In this document: piece after piece, positions 43,285-55,652 of the stretch
Layout: each line of letters opens with the position of its first letter
Position numbering within the stretch: position 1 is the first letter of the stretch
DNA from: Heliocybe sulcata
Lineage: Eukaryota > Basidiomycota > Agaricomycetes > Gloeophyllales > Gloeophyllaceae
Length of the DNA: 64,000 nucleotides
Direction: 5' to 3'
NCBI GenBank assembly: GCA_004369045.1
Contig: ML213513.1
Span: 536,968-600,967 of the forward strand
Translations under genes and position numbers: made by a program
Notes under the pieces: model-generated
Told to the model about the DNA's origin: nothing
The model's input: the letters and a program-made list of their open reading frames with translations, nothing else
Databases searched by the model: none

Positions 43285-44929
43285 TTCGGGGACGCCTGTG
43301 AGCAAAGAGACGCGAGAGAGCGGTTATACTTGGTATCGACAGCAAGCTAGAACATAAAGATAGCTCGAGAAGGAATGACAGCAGAACCAGTCTGGCTAGC
43401 GGGATCGATGTCGGGTGTCGGCGACAGCGACAGCGAGCACGGTGGTTATATACAAAGCGAGCGATGGTCAACGGCGGCGACAGCGACGGCGACGCAGAGA
43501 ATGACGGAGTCGAAATTAGGCACATTTTCTGTAACCACTGACGTTTATAGCAGCCAGGCTATTCTGGACGATCCCAGCGTACTTCGCCCCTGCCCGAGCA
43601 AAGCCGGGCTCTGATTGGCTGCGCCGGACGGACGACGATCCGGCGGCACAGGGGGGCCGCATGCTGTACACCACCGGCACCGACGCCTAGAATTAAAATC
43701 TTAATTATAAGCGGCATAATTAACGCTTCAGATGACGTAGAATCGCTAGGGTTTCACTTTGACAGGATCACGCTGTGGCAGAAAAGAGTGGCCAGAGCAT
43801 TCCAAGCTGGTATCAAGTGGTACCAGGCGATACGGTAATGTTTTCCAGTTTCCAGAGTTCGACGTTCAACAGCGCTCAGGAATCGCGGAATGGACGGCCG
43901 CTCGTCCACAGAGACATGGCAGCAAGAACGGAAGAACGTTGAGATTCAAGGAGATTCCGCCCGGCTGATAATGGCAATGGCATTACCGAGGTGAAAGAAT
44001 AATTGAAGTTTATCTGACACATCTTCTCGGTCTATCATTCAAAAGATTAAAAGACTGACTGACTACGGATGAATGAATTGATTGTAGGTAGACAACGATC
44101 ACAGCGAACATTGAGTCAAGTAAGCACACTCGGGGTAACTCTCGCCGGTTGTAGGAAGGACTTGCGAAGGATTGAGGAAGTTGGTCCTTCTGTCGTTGCC
44201 CTCTGCTCCATTTATCCATCATACGAACTGCCGGGCTCCGCTCAACATGTGCACCATTCCCGAAGCCCGTCTGCACCAAAGCCTGTCCACCGCAACGCCG
44301 CCAGCGACCGCAGCAACCGGTACCCCCCTGCTTTTGAGCAGACCACGCCACGCAAGGCCCCAGCCGGACAGAGGCTGAAATACGTGGACTGTGCTGGCGT
44401 GCTACATGTGGACAGGCGCGTCGGACGTGAACACACCCATTCCTTGACAGTATTTTGAGCTTCCAGATGTGGGTCAGAAATCCGAGGGCTGGCATCACTT
44501 CATGCACGTCAGCTTCAGTGTAACGGTCAAGGCCAACAACCTTGCCCAGCAGCGCAGGCATAGTGAGAACCCTTACAGAATAAAGCAAATTCACTGCCCT
44601 CGCCAAGCAATCTACTTGTAAGGACCCGCTCCTCGGGAGGTATCGCCAGGTTCAATTGGCAGGTAGGACGCTCGAACCTTGGAAGTTTAGGGAGACATGA
44701 ACCGTAAGAATCCCAAGCCGAATCAACGCCGTGGACATACCAGATTCGACGGAAGATGCGCACATCAGAGGCAACACTTAAACGCTCTCCAATCTTGATA
44801 GGAGATACGAAAGCTGGATCCTCCTCCGACTCGGGAGGCTATGCCCCCATCCTCGAGAAATCAAATGAATCCATTTCGGAGGGCAGGCATGCGGATATGT
44901 ACGTTGACTGCACCAGCCAGCGCGTTCGA
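43285..44929. other. gene-poor stretch, 1.6 kb
   Basis: Includes the 5' flank of the disordered protein and an AT-rich palindrome-like spot near 43692-43722. Minus-strand frames at 44460-44763 (YVHGVDSAWDSYGSC, DVHEVMPALGFLTHIW) look protein-like and might be extra 3' exons of the gene at 44930-45643, but phases could not be joined. Confidence 0.35.
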
Positions 44930-45643
44930 TTACACATCAACACGGACATTCAGAATCGGGAACAACGCAACATTCGAATCTTGATAGGAGGGACACTCGC
45001 GGAGAAGCTTCGAGGACGGAGATGCGTGCAATACATCCGAAGTCCTGCTTCGAGGAATCTGGAAGGCATGGACAGAGGCCAGCCAAAACAACGCCGTCCC
45101 CAGCCAGCCTGGCATGACCCATATTAAGCCAGAGCGAAGAATGGAATTCGCGAATACTCACCCAGGTTCGCATAACATGGCATCTGCGGTCGGTCATTGT
45201 CGTTGCAAGCCTCTATGATGCATGTGGGGCACGGCCACCACCCCTCCCTTTCTACCTGACATATGTACATGACCGCCGAGCACCACGATGAAGCAGATGC
45301 ACCAACAGACACGATACTCCCGTCGCAAGGAGACTCGTATCGATGCTTGACTCACCTTCGCGGTCCAGGCCCACCCCGACCTGTACCACGTTCGTGTTCA
45401 GAGGTAGATTGAGCGTGATGTACCTGGTCTTACACAGGACCATAGATTTGCATACTTGCCAGAGACGAGAGGTGGTTGCTAGCAGCGCAATCGCCCAGGA
45501 TTCGGAGAGAACATCCATCCCCAGAATTCTCTATACTTTGTTGGTTAGCATTCGCAAGTATTGTTTGCATGGAGGTACTCTCTACTTACCGAAGAGATAG
45601 CGATGACAAACGCCAAAGAACCGTAGCTCCCGCCACATGCCAT
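44930..45643 (-). CDS. unrecognised small protein, possibly membrane-bound
   Basis: Exons 45643-45590, 45530-45356, 45251-45162 and 45108-44930 have consistent phases and good GTAAGT/GTGAGT donors, giving 165 residues. It starts MACGGSYGSLAFVIAISS, a possible membrane helix. Other parts are SWAIALLATTSRLWQVC, CPTCIIEACNDND with several Cys, and GWLGTALFWLASVHAF, a second possible helix. I know no family with this pattern. The phase agreement across three introns is the main support. Further 5' or 3' exons may be missing. Confidence 0.35.
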
Positions 45644-46251
45644 CCGGAAGGTTCAGTAACTCCTATAGACTCGTCGTATACCCCCACACAAACCCGGATA
45701 GCAAGAGTCTCTGCAGAGACGATCTACGGATAAGCGCGTATCGGAACGGCACAACACGTCAGTTAACGTGCAGACCACACGAAAAATGTTACGCACCTGA
45801 TAACAGACGGAGATCCTGGAACCCGTGGGCCTGTGACACCTGCCTAGAAGCTACTCCCCAAAGACTGAGACTTACCAACTTCCCCCTATTGTCCTAGAAC
45901 GAAGGCAAGGCCAGGAGCTCGAAGATTGGAAGACATGTGTCGACAGAGCAGATCAAGTATTAAACTGCAGTGCATGCAGATATCATTACGCATAAGGATA
46001 AGGAGTACTCTAGAGAGCGTCCGGCGCAGGAAGGATTAGGAGATTAGTGAGCGGCTGTGTGTGAGATGGTCGCGGTTGAGAGAAGGGGGTCAGCTGGGCA
46101 AGAAATACATCAGTCCTTAGTCAACGGCGTCATAGATGATAGAATATACATTACCATGACTTATGGCACAATATGATACAGTTTTGAGTATTGTACAACT
46201 CTGCTCTTCTGGCAGGCAAAATATCTCTTTCCCCTGCATGTCCCTCCTCTC
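45644..46251. other. intergenic, 608 nt
   Basis: No gene seen. It lies between two minus-strand genes. Confidence 0.4.
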
Positions 46252-47543
46252 CTACTTACTCTCCTCCTCACCTGTATATTCCATATCCTCCAGCGGCTCG
46301 CCAAACCTCCTCCTATCCCGACTCGTAAACCTCGGTCCCTCGGTATTCGTGCTCGTTGACGCCAAAAATTTTAAATCCATCGAGTCCGGAAATTCCGAAG
46401 TGCGGGTGATAAATTGCGTCGTCGGATGCACTGAGAAGTCGGGTACGGTATCGGTGTTGGTACCAGGTTCCGAAGATTGTTCGTTGCGCGACGATGGGGG
46501 GACCCGGCGATAGAGAAAGGTGGTAAGAACAAGGAGATTGGCGACAACTAGCGAGATGCCAGCCTATAAAACGTGAGCAAATAGGGCTGGGGTGTGGTCG
46601 ACTTCACATACCTCGACATGGGCAGTAAGACCCTCAAGGAGGCCCTCCGGGCCCATAACGGATACTGCGTGCGGAATGCTCACGATAGTCGTCACCATAC
46701 TCCCCGAGAAGATGATGAGCAATAGTGTACGATGGTTGGGTGTCAACTTGTGCGCTTGCCATAGAAGCTGGATCGGGAGGTATACAAGGATCGCGTCGCC
46801 CACAAAATCCGCTGGACCAGAATCAAAACCTGCTCGACGAGAGGAATGCGAATACACTCACTAACAAGCTCCGTTATCGCGACTTGTTTCCCCAGCTTGC
46901 ATTGCGCCCAAGGCACAATGGTCTTCCAATCCGTATCTTCCTTCCCGCACTTATAGGCTTTCTGTGCGACCAGGGCAACCCAGATGCATGCGAAAAGCGC
47001 CACCGCGGCAAATTCTAGCTTCCGGAGGAGAATTACAGGGGGTGTAGCACGGATGATAGACAGCAGGATGCTGAGTCGCGCGGACCTGATGCAGAATGGT
47101 GGTCGAATAAATGGTAAACCGAGGAGACGGAAATACGAGACGTACCAGAGCACGAAGGTAAACCCGAATGAGACGATCCAATAGCTCACGACCTTTGTGC
47201 GCATGGGCTCTCCTGCTCACTCATAGTAGAAATGTGAGTGAAGTTTCCCAACAAGCGAGAAGCACGACTCACGATAAGCAAACGTCCTGATCCATATGAC
47301 TACAAAGAATACAACATCAAACAACATCGAGAACCCCGCCAGAGTGTCGTCCCACCAGAACCGCCTCTGCCGCCAACGGTACACGAGTCGAAACGCGGTG
47401 CATAGGATCGCGACCGGGTGGATGATGCTCACAGCGACTGCGGACCATAACTGTCAGTCTCGAATGCGAAATCGGAGAGTCCGAAAGCCTGCGTAGACAA
47501 GAGACGCACCTCGCACAGCGTTGAGGGATGGCTGCCTGACCAT
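46252..47543 (-). CDS. fungal rhodopsin-domain (PF20684-type) membrane protein
   Basis: Exons begin 47543-47510, 47437-47273 and 47212 onward to about 46865, then about 46830-46611, and a final exon to the stop at 46252. The reading has AVSIIHPVAILCTAFRLVY, RFWWDDTLAGFSMLFDVVFF, SYWIVSFGFTFVLWYVSYF, RATPPVILLRKLEFAAVAL, GDAILVYLPIQLLWQAHKL, LLLIIFSGSMVTTIVSI and a final helix AGISLVVANLLVLTTF. This seven-helix series with the WWDD motif is typical of fungal rhodopsin-domain or integral membrane proteins, which are widespread and of unknown ligand. The C-tail is Ser/Thr-rich and probably cytosolic. The junction after ITELV implies an intron of about 32 nt or an alternative splice. Confidence 0.75.
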
Positions 47544-48216
47544 CACTCAGCAGACAGCCTGGCGGGACGCACGCAAAGGCAGAATACCACGTTGCCGCCG
47601 TGGACGATGACGGTGAGGGTGGACTGAAAGTTGCATGGAGCGGCGATTGGTTCGGGGCGATTGGTTCGGATTATGTTGAAATGCCGGAGGACGCCGGGCA
47701 GGTAGGCGACAGCTACTGGTACAACTTCGAAGATCCGAAGCTTGTTGAGTGAAAATTGTTATACTTCTGGCTAGAGTCACAGTTTCGGGACTGAGACCTT
47801 GTAGAGCCATTGACAAGATCGTCATGTTTCCACGGGATATGTATAGTACTGCCGTTGTGGGTCCGACGTGCGCCGCCCGCGGGCCAGAGCCACAACGGAC
47901 GGTCTGTGGCAAGACTAGGAGTCCTGACCATGAAGAGAGCAAGCGAAGCGGGGTAAAGACTATCATCGTATAAGTACTAGTGTCGAGGGCATCAGCTCAT
48001 ACGAAACATGCGATAGAAACTGAAATGTGGCATGCATGAAGACGTGACAGAGGAAGAAAGGGCCAAGCCTAATTATCGGGAGATCTAGTTGCACTTGCAA
48101 GCATCAACTTCTGGATGCAGTCTGCGACCAAGTATCGCATTTCGGATTATAGACGTTGCTTTATTGTCGTTACCATGATCTACCTAACGGTCCAAGATAC
48201 GGCAGCCCTGTGTACT
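47544..48216. other. intergenic, 673 nt
   Basis: No supported gene. Short frames on both strands only. Confidence 0.4.
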
Positions 48217-49807
48217 TCAAGAACCAGACACGTGCAGAACAGACAACTCTATTACGTCCGGGGGGTCGTACCCGTTGTCCTTCCCCAGCTTAAGCTGGGC
48301 TGAAGCTAGCCCCATATTCAAGATCATGCTCGAAGCTGAGGCAGTGGGGATAACAAACGCCCAGACGATAGGAATATTGTCCTCGATGGCCGGGCAGATT
48401 GCGCTGCCTACTCCGCGGATGCTGAACGTGGCTAGAACGCTGGTGCCACACGTAAGTCACGCGGAAGGATGAAGATGGATGCGAACAATTGCATACCTCA
48501 AATAGTACCAGATGGAGTCTCTCGTAAAGATGGCAAAAATCCTGCCACCATAACCCCAGAACGTCGGGACATGCATCCTCGAGCGCGAATGCGCATGCTG
48601 AACAAATCTGTACGCCAGTAAGAGCAGAATACACCCATCGAAAGCAAAGATGGGCTTTCTGTGGGGTGGCATCCATGAGTTAACAGACAGGACAGATATA
48701 CGACTTTGCGTACAGAGAATAGTCAAGTCCCATGCTGCACACGCCGTTCTCGCGGATATCCTTTGTTATCTCGTCCATCCCTTCAGCACCCAAGCCGACC
48801 ATGACGGCTAGGATGATTGACGCACTGACAGTCAGTACAAAGAGAGCTGTCACGAGAATCACAATACTGAGTCCTACGATTGGCTTTAGAAAGGCACTAT
48901 CAGTCATAACAGATTAAGAGGTGCGCACTACGCTCGAACAAAGCATGCAGTCGAAGTTGAAGAATGACTAGTACAAAACGATTTAGCCGAGGCCAGGTTT
49001 GAGGAAAGCGATTATTTACCTTCGACAACTCCGATTGACAAGAGGCCTGCAAACGTTGAGTATAACAGTAGATGGTTAGCTTGAGGTCGACCTACATATG
49101 TATCTCATCCCGCCGTAGAAGTGGGTACCTGCGAAATGTAAGGGGAAGCACAACGCAAGGGCATAGTCAAGTGCATACATATTCTGTAAGAGCGGCAGAT
49201 GCCATCAGTCATGATATTCCATACTTCAACCCCAAGCAATGAAGTCAGCGTACAGGCTGGTGTCGTATGTCCCTATAAAAATGCATGAATGACCGGCGCA
49301 GTATCTGTTGGGGGTTGGAGGAAACCTACCGACGGAAATCACTATGACGACGAACAGTCCCAGGTAGCGATTCTACGAGGCCATGAGCTCAATTCAAGAC
49401 GGACCATTCGATACTCACGATGAAATATAGGGTTTTCATACGGGTCCAAGGAGTGGCCTAGCGCATGCACATGAGCATCCCAAGTCAACGATATCAGAGC
49501 GGGGCTACTTACCCATACAATGGTAATCTATGCCGCCATGATGGATGAGAACACGGGGTCTAGCACGGGTGTCTGTTCCTCACCTCTGATGGGACTGTAC
49601 AGGCTACATAATGGAACGTTGAGCGGGTCACGTATGAACATGACCTACAAGCCGTACCGAAGTGGTATGCATAGCTAGTCAACGCGATAGCTGCCAATAA
49701 AGCCAGATCAGTCTGATGTCGCCGATGTCTCCAGGAATATTGTGCTCACCCGTAGAGTACTCCCTTGTCCGTGCGATGCGAAAGTATTCAAGGGATCCGA
49801 CATCCAT
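48217..49807 (-). pseudogene. DUF6533-family membrane protein, copy 1, damaged 5' end
   Basis: The C-terminal half is well preserved: IVILVTALFVLTVSASIIL, FAFDGCILLLLAYRFVQHA, VPTFWGYGGRIFAIFTRDS, SVLATFSIRGVGSAICPAI and IVWAFVIPTASASSMILNM, stop at 48217. The DUF6533 exons ATPWTRMKTLYFI and NRYLGLFVVIVISV are also readable. At the 5' end the acceptor after exon 1 reads GG instead of AG, and the next segment carries an in-frame TAG where copy 2 codes for the HFRYLVWTIPSE region. So the full product is unlikely, although an internal start could still give a shortened protein. Confidence 0.6.
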
Positions 49808-50262
49808 GGCAGACAGACTCGTGAGACGGGAATGAGAGTCAAGCGCAATCCCGCCGGAGTGATAAGTGATATTTATTACCAGCAAGACGTTTGCATCCCA
49901 TTCTATCAGATTATGACCGAGCGCAAGAGCGGGACTTCTTCGCGAGACCGAGACGGGTGCTAATCGAGCATGACATCTTTCGCACGACATTGTTAAGGTC
50001 AATAAAAGCCTTATAAAAGGAGGTCAGAGATAACTATATCGTTGACGGACGAGAAAGCGCACCAGTCTGGTTTAGTCGATGGCTTATGCGGTAACGACGG
50101 GCATGGCGGCGATTAAGGACAATACACCATGTAACGCTGGGTGATATAGGACGACTTCCACTATAACTCTGAACTGACAGGCAGAGCAGGGACATAGGCA
50201 CTACATCCACGCGGATTAGTCTAATAGAAAGCCGGAACTTCTCGGAGGATGCAGCGTTGGCA
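49808..50262. other. spacer between duplicated blocks
   Basis: No gene seen. Parts match the region upstream of the second DUF6533 copy (53446 onward). Confidence 0.4.
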
Positions 50263-51010
50263 TCAAATACGGCGGCTATTTGACTTCATTACTCTGGGTT
50301 GATGGTAATGGTCCCGAGCAAGAGGAGCTCGGGATAGACTGTCATCGCGCGTCAAGAATTCGAGCGGCGTAGAGACAAGGACCACAAGGAAGGCGCCTTC
50401 AATAGTAAAGCTGTGCGAGATGAGAATTCTCCCAAGAGCATGGAGCAGGAATACGACGAGCTATAGCCTGTACCACTGCGACGGTGAGGAAGCGAATAGT
50501 AGCGCCTGAAAGCCCCTCGTTTGCGGCGCCGACATAATGGATAAACAATTGTGCTACCATCGAGACGATAGGTGCTTGTAGCCAGAGATTGAGCGAGGAA
50601 CGGGCTAGCGTCGTGGTAGAGTCGTCGAGTACCCTGTCATCGTCAGTCCAGAAAGCAGACCTCAGTCAGATGCCCTCAGTCGGGAGACAACACACTGACT
50701 GTCATGATCGCCGAGATTGACGGAACAGTGGCCGAAAGCAGAGGTGCTGGAAGGAGTTGAGGCCATTATACAGCCCTCTAAAACCGCGTCGCCATCGACC
50801 GGAGCACTTGCAGAGGCTTGGCTGACCTCATGAGATATTGATGCTCCCTCCATATCCGTGAGAGGTCGAGATTCGGCTATATTGCCACGGCCAAGCACGA
50901 AGTCGCTGCTCCATCTTGTCGTGCAACCAAATATAATCAGTACTGTGGTCCAGCACCTCGTGTCGCTGAAGTGCGCGCTAGTATGCCTCACGGCTTGTCT
51001 GACCACCTAC
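50263..51010 (-). pseudogene. membrane protein fragments, unassigned
   Basis: On the minus strand, 50640-50440 reads SLNLWLQAPIVSMVAQLF, then HYVGAANEGLSGATIRFLTV. After a possible splice it continues LVVFLLHALGRILISHSF and AFLVVLVSTPLEFLTRDD, ending ARDHYHQPRVMKSNSRRI and a stop at 50263. Upstream (to 51010) lie further protein-like parts (SATVPSISAIMT), but phases do not join. It resembles the C-terminal half of a multi-helix fungal membrane protein. A diverged counterpart is at 53850-54010. Confidence 0.35.
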
Positions 51011-51855
51011 GACGATACCTGGCAGATGAATATGCTGTGTCGAAGTGGATATCACCGGGGAGCAGAGGGGCGTTACGCTGTATTTCCGCACAAGTTGGAA
51101 GAGCCGAATTTCGCAGGTGACACAGACGATTTGTTAACGAGCACGTTTGGTGCACCTGCCACTTGATATGATAGCCGACCATCCATTCTGCGGATCCATT
51201 AGTCGACTTCGTCTCGGCTCAGAAACGACTATAGTGACTTACATAGGCCGCGGAGAAATTCGATGTTTATTTGCTCTTCGGCACAGAAAACACTGCTCCT
51301 AACTGCAGCTCTCAGTTCAAACTACAATCAAGTTCTGCATGCTGTTGAAGATATTGCCCCCGGTGGATGCGCCAGACATAAACACAAAGAGAAGATAAAA
51401 GATAGTCGCATGAACTCGAGGTGACTCGTCACGGTGGCTGTACGACAAAAGTGACTGCATCACGTGATTCCCGCGCTCGATGCCGCATGCCACACTTCTA
51501 AAGGAGACTCAGTGGACTGCGTCAGCACAAGCAGAGACAGACAGACATCGGCCATTATATCATTCTGAGGTATTCATAGACAAATATTGATGGTACCCAG
51601 AGCTGCTATTGGTTCCGCTCCAAGTCCAGATCGATACTTACGACGACAGAAAGCCCCATCTAATATAAAAGAAAAAGCGTTGCAAACAGTAATGGTGGTG
51701 CAGCGAATTTACCGGAACGTATATTTGGTTTAATATTGCTTCAGTTTCACTATGTCATTCGGTTCGCCGATTAGCGTTACTACATCGGTCTACTAATGAT
51801 CTTGGACAGGACAAGCATTGATCACCGAGCATGAGCCCCTGAAGTCCGGTGCGTT
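51011..51855. other. spacer, 845 nt
   Basis: No supported gene. AT-rich patches near 51640-51800. Confidence 0.4.
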
Positions 51856-53445
51856 CTAATGAGTGGATGTGGGCAGAACAGAAAGGTCCACTACGTTCCG
51901 AGAGTCGCGGTCCTTGTGTTTCCGCAGCTTTGGCTGTGCTGAAGCCAGCCGCATATTCAATATCATGCTTGTAGCTGAGGCAGTAGGGATAACAAACGCC
52001 CAGACCACTGGAATGCTGTTCTCGATGGCTGGGCTAAGGGTGCTGCCTACCCCGCGAAGGCTGAAAGTAGCCAATACACTAGTGCAATATGTAAGTCGCA
52101 CCAGAAAGCGACGGTGAACTCGGACAGTTGCATACCTCAGATAATACCAGATCGAGTCTCTTGTCAATATCGCAAAAATTCTGCCTCCGTAACCCCAGTA
52201 TGTTGGAATGTTCATCCTCGAGCGCGTATACGCATGCTGGGCAAATTTATAGCCCAGTAAGAGGAGCATGCACAGATCGAAAACAAATGCCGGTGTGCTA
52301 TATAGTGTATCAATCATACGCCGAGGGCCAGAAGAAACAGAAGTGTAACGCACAGAGAATAGTCCAATCCCAGACTGCACACACCGTTATTGTCGATGTC
52401 TTTAGTTATCTCATCCATCCCTCCGGCGCCCAAACCGACCATAACGGCTAGGGCGAGGGATGCTGCGACAGTCATCACGAACAGAGCTGTCACAGCTATC
52501 GCAATACTGCGGCCTGGAAGAAACCTTAGATCACACTACCAGCCATAGCGAATTGAGAGTGCGCACGCTGCTCGAATAGAGCGTGGAGTCGATATTGAAG
52601 AATCACTGGTACGACTGATTTAGCACGAATATAGACGGGAAGATACGGTAGCTTACCTTCGACTACTCCAATTGACAATAGACCTGCAGCATGTTAAAAC
52701 AAACACATGGTTACATCGTAGTGCACCCACATATGTATCTCATGCCATGGTAGAAGTGGGTGCCTGCGAGATGTCTTAGGAACGTCTGAAAGGAGCACAA
52801 ATAAACGACGGACACCTACATATGCTATGCGAAAACCGAATAACATGTGAGATGTCACAAGAGAGCCCTAAGTAATGCAGTTACCCACAGACTAGTATTG
52901 TATGTACCTTAGCGAAAAACGGATCAATCATTGGATTGTCCAGCGAGCGTTGTATGGTACCTACCGATGGAGATTACGACGACGACAGAGAGTCCCAGCC
53001 AGCGATTCTGCGAAGCCATGAGCTCAAGTCAAACCACGGCTGTTTTGATACTCACAATGAGGTATAATATCTTCATACGTGTCCAGTGAGCCGGCTAGTG
53101 AAGATCTATGAGCATCTACGAGGGATGATTCAATAGCCTAAATACTGCCTACCCATACTATGGCGATCTGCGCAGTTATTGGAGACATGAAAGCAGTCTT
53201 TCGTGCAGTTACACTGTTCCTTACCTCGGAGGGTATGGTCCAGACTAGGTAACGGAAATGCATCAGTAAGTTCGCATGGCATGAGATATCGTTCGTACTG
53301 AAGTGGTATGCGTAAGACGACAAAGCAATGGCTGCCGATAATATTCAGATCAGTCGCATGCCACTCGTATCTCTAGGAACGCGATTTACCTGTAGAGTAT
53401 CCTCACCCGTGCAATGCGGATATCCTCAAGGGATCTGCTATCCAT
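51856..53445 (-). CDS. DUF6533-family seven-helix membrane protein, copy 2
   Basis: Ten or so short exons read in phase from the ATG at 53445 to TAG at 51856. Order: MDSRSLEDIRIARVRILY, a segment with CHANLLMHFRYLVWTIPSE, IAIVW, PAHWTRMKILYLI, NRWLGLSVVVVISI, then GTHFYHGMRY, LLSIGVVE, VILQYRLHALFEQRAHS, a helix TALFVMTVAASLALAVMV, FVFDLCMLLLLGYKFAQHA, RDSIWYYLR and TFSLRGVGSTLSP. The series E-I-x-x-V-W / W-T-R-M-K-I-L-Y / NR is the DUF6533 signature of agaricomycete orphan receptors-like proteins. Ligand and function are unknown. One intron (near 52515-52547) appears to be only 26-33 nt. Confidence 0.72.
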
Positions 53446-54998
53446 GAGCAACAAACCTAACGGAAGGAAGGGAAGGGCCAGGCATCGGCCTAGCCATGGG
53501 GATACAAGTATTTTGTTACCGGCATATCACTCGGCAGGCCGTCCTGTGCCGCACATCCGAGATGCAAAAACAGATGCTTTGTGAGCCTATGCAGCGATGA
53601 ATTGACATCCTTGATGTGATGGCGGAGGACTCGATATCAAGTTTATTAAATGACATTGGAAATATTCATATAAGTGGTGGACGAGAAGCTTCAACACTCC
53701 GGGGACTTGACGGCTGGACTGGCAGCTAAATCTGCTTGGCGACATGGGACGAGTCCAGTTACGGTTCAAGGGAGGTAGAGAACGTCTGAGACACAAGTAC
53801 AGCAGCGCATCCGCAAAGACGAGCCCGGGAGAAAGCCGGTATTTCTCGGAGGTTGCAGCATAGCGTCACAGATGGCAGCTTGTTGGTTCATTACGGCTTG
53901 CCATAAGAGTAATGGTCCCGAACAAGGGGGGTCGGATGAGGACGCCATCACGAGATTGACCACGCAGGAGGCCGCCACCGAGATATCGGAGAAGCTGAGT
54001 GGCATAAGACAAGGAACTCTCCCCGAAAGAGACCAGAATACAACAATGTGTGATGTTTATCACTGCGCCCCGTGAGATTTATGAACCCTACCAAAAACGC
54101 CGCGCCAATTTGTCTTCACTGAGTTGGCTCCGGGATACAATGAAGCGATTACTAGTAGGCCATGAGAGTCCCGGTGCCAGCGCGCCGACGCAGTACACAT
54201 GCATGCGATTGCGCCAGGCCTACAGGCCCACATGGCCAGATATCGAACCGAGCAAGGAGCTCTGCTAAGCAGTCGAGGTATCTTGAGGGCATCGGATCAA
54301 AAAGTAATCTTCATACTAGGTCTACTCAGTTGCATGAAGACTGAGGCCTTGAGGAGGTAATACGCGCTGTAGCGGGGACTGCAGACGAAAGCGACAGATG
54401 AAGCTGTGAACTCGTGACGGACGCGTGGAGACGCGTCACGCACCTTAGCGAGCCTCTTGCCATCACCGGATGAATCCTTCATTTTACTGCGTCTTTTGCT
54501 ATCATAACCATCAATGTCGCAAGAACCCCGTTAATATTGTAGACAACAGTAAGGGTTGCCAACCTTGACAAGAAACCAGCCCGGTTCTGGAAAAAGCACT
54601 GAAGGAGAGTGCAAAAGCCGACGCAGCCGCGAAGGTCGAACAGGCGCAGGTTCAGAAGCCATTGTATAAGTCCTGACTACAAGTCAAAGTGAAGTACAAG
54701 GAGAAGAGACTGCTGCTGAAAAGAACGGAAAGAGCAGCAGACTGGACTCGAAGGTATCAAGGTTAGGCTGTTCCGTTACATCTACTTGATAGAGAAACTA
54801 GCTTCATGTGCGAATGCCTACCTGCAGAACTACCATCCTGGCGCACCACTCGCGGACCAAATACACTCCTCGATGTGGACGAAGTTATCAGCCGCTCGCC
54901 GCAGCAGGTAAGTGACAAAGATACTTTAACACTGGTTATAGCTCACCGCGTCGCCACAGATGTCATAGATTGGACTGAAATCTTCCCTTGGCTCATCC
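53446..54998. other. decayed region between membrane gene block and unknown ORF
   Basis: Minus-strand 54005-53850 (SFSDISVAASCVVNLVMA) corresponds to the membrane fragment at 50.3 kb, sharing gttcgggaccatta. Near 54575-54680 on the plus strand a short frame (LEKALKESAKADAAAKVE, ending QKPLYKS and a stop) looks like the 3' end of a lost gene. No complete gene is seen. Confidence 0.35.
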
Positions 54999-55652
54999 AT
55001 GCTCTTCCCTTCACCTCTCGCGCTCGAATCCGACGTCGTTCCGTGGATCCTGAAGCCCTGCGGTGTCTCCTTCGTCCGGAGGCAGCGAGAAGAGCCGGTA
55101 TACACCAGGCCGCCCATTCACGACTGCGCAACAGCGAGAATCATTGACTCAGATAGTGGTGAGACGCTGGGGCTAGTCAACGCTGGCTACGCGGTCCGCT
55201 TTAGCAACCATCCGCCAAGTCCTCTGCTCGCTTCGCGTGACAGGGCCATGTTCAAGGCCTTCTCCCTGACCCACAGGGCAATCGAGCTCGAAACGAGGAT
55301 GTGCAACTACACGAATATGGCGGAAAACCTACAGAAGTCATGCCCAACTTTCCGTTCTTCGGCTTTGACAGCGAAAGGTCCTAGTTCGGGAGGCGGGGAT
55401 ACGGTGGCCAGAACATCTATTGGTTGTGAAATCGTGGCTGGTGGGAGCTGTGGCCGAGCACAACGTCATCTTCTAGACCGGCTTGTACAATGCAAGGCTA
55501 TGCGATCTCGACGAAGTTATAATCGCGGGAGCGGCGGGCGAAACCAAAGGAGTTCCTCTGGACTGCTGAGGAGATGCGGGAGGCCATATTGCGGAAGGAT
55601 CCAGACACGGGCCCTTACGGATGAGGAAGAAGATGAGGATGCTGGGAGTTAG
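54999..55652 (+). CDS. unrecognised reading frame, 217 codons
   Basis: An open frame starting MLFPSPLALESDVVPWILK. It has some protein-like parts (RIIDSDSGETLGLVNAGYA) and an acidic end (TDEEEDEDAGS). An upstream frame at 54806-54910 (AELPSWRTTRGPNTLLDVDE) may be an earlier exon, with an intron 54909-54940. No domain was recognised, the latter half has low-complexity composition, and frame changes are likely. It may be a decaying gene. Confidence 0.2.
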   Translation: MLFPSPLALESDVVPWILKPCGVSFVRRQREEPVYTRPPIHDCATARIIDSDSGETLGLVNAGYAVRFSNHPPSPLLASRDRAMFKAFSLTHRAIELETRMCNYTNMAENLQKSCPTFRSSALTAKGPSSGGGDTVARTSIGCEIVAGGSCGRAQRHLLDRLVQCKAMRSRRSYNRGSGGRNQRSSSGLLRRCGRPYCGRIQTRALTDEEEDEDAGS

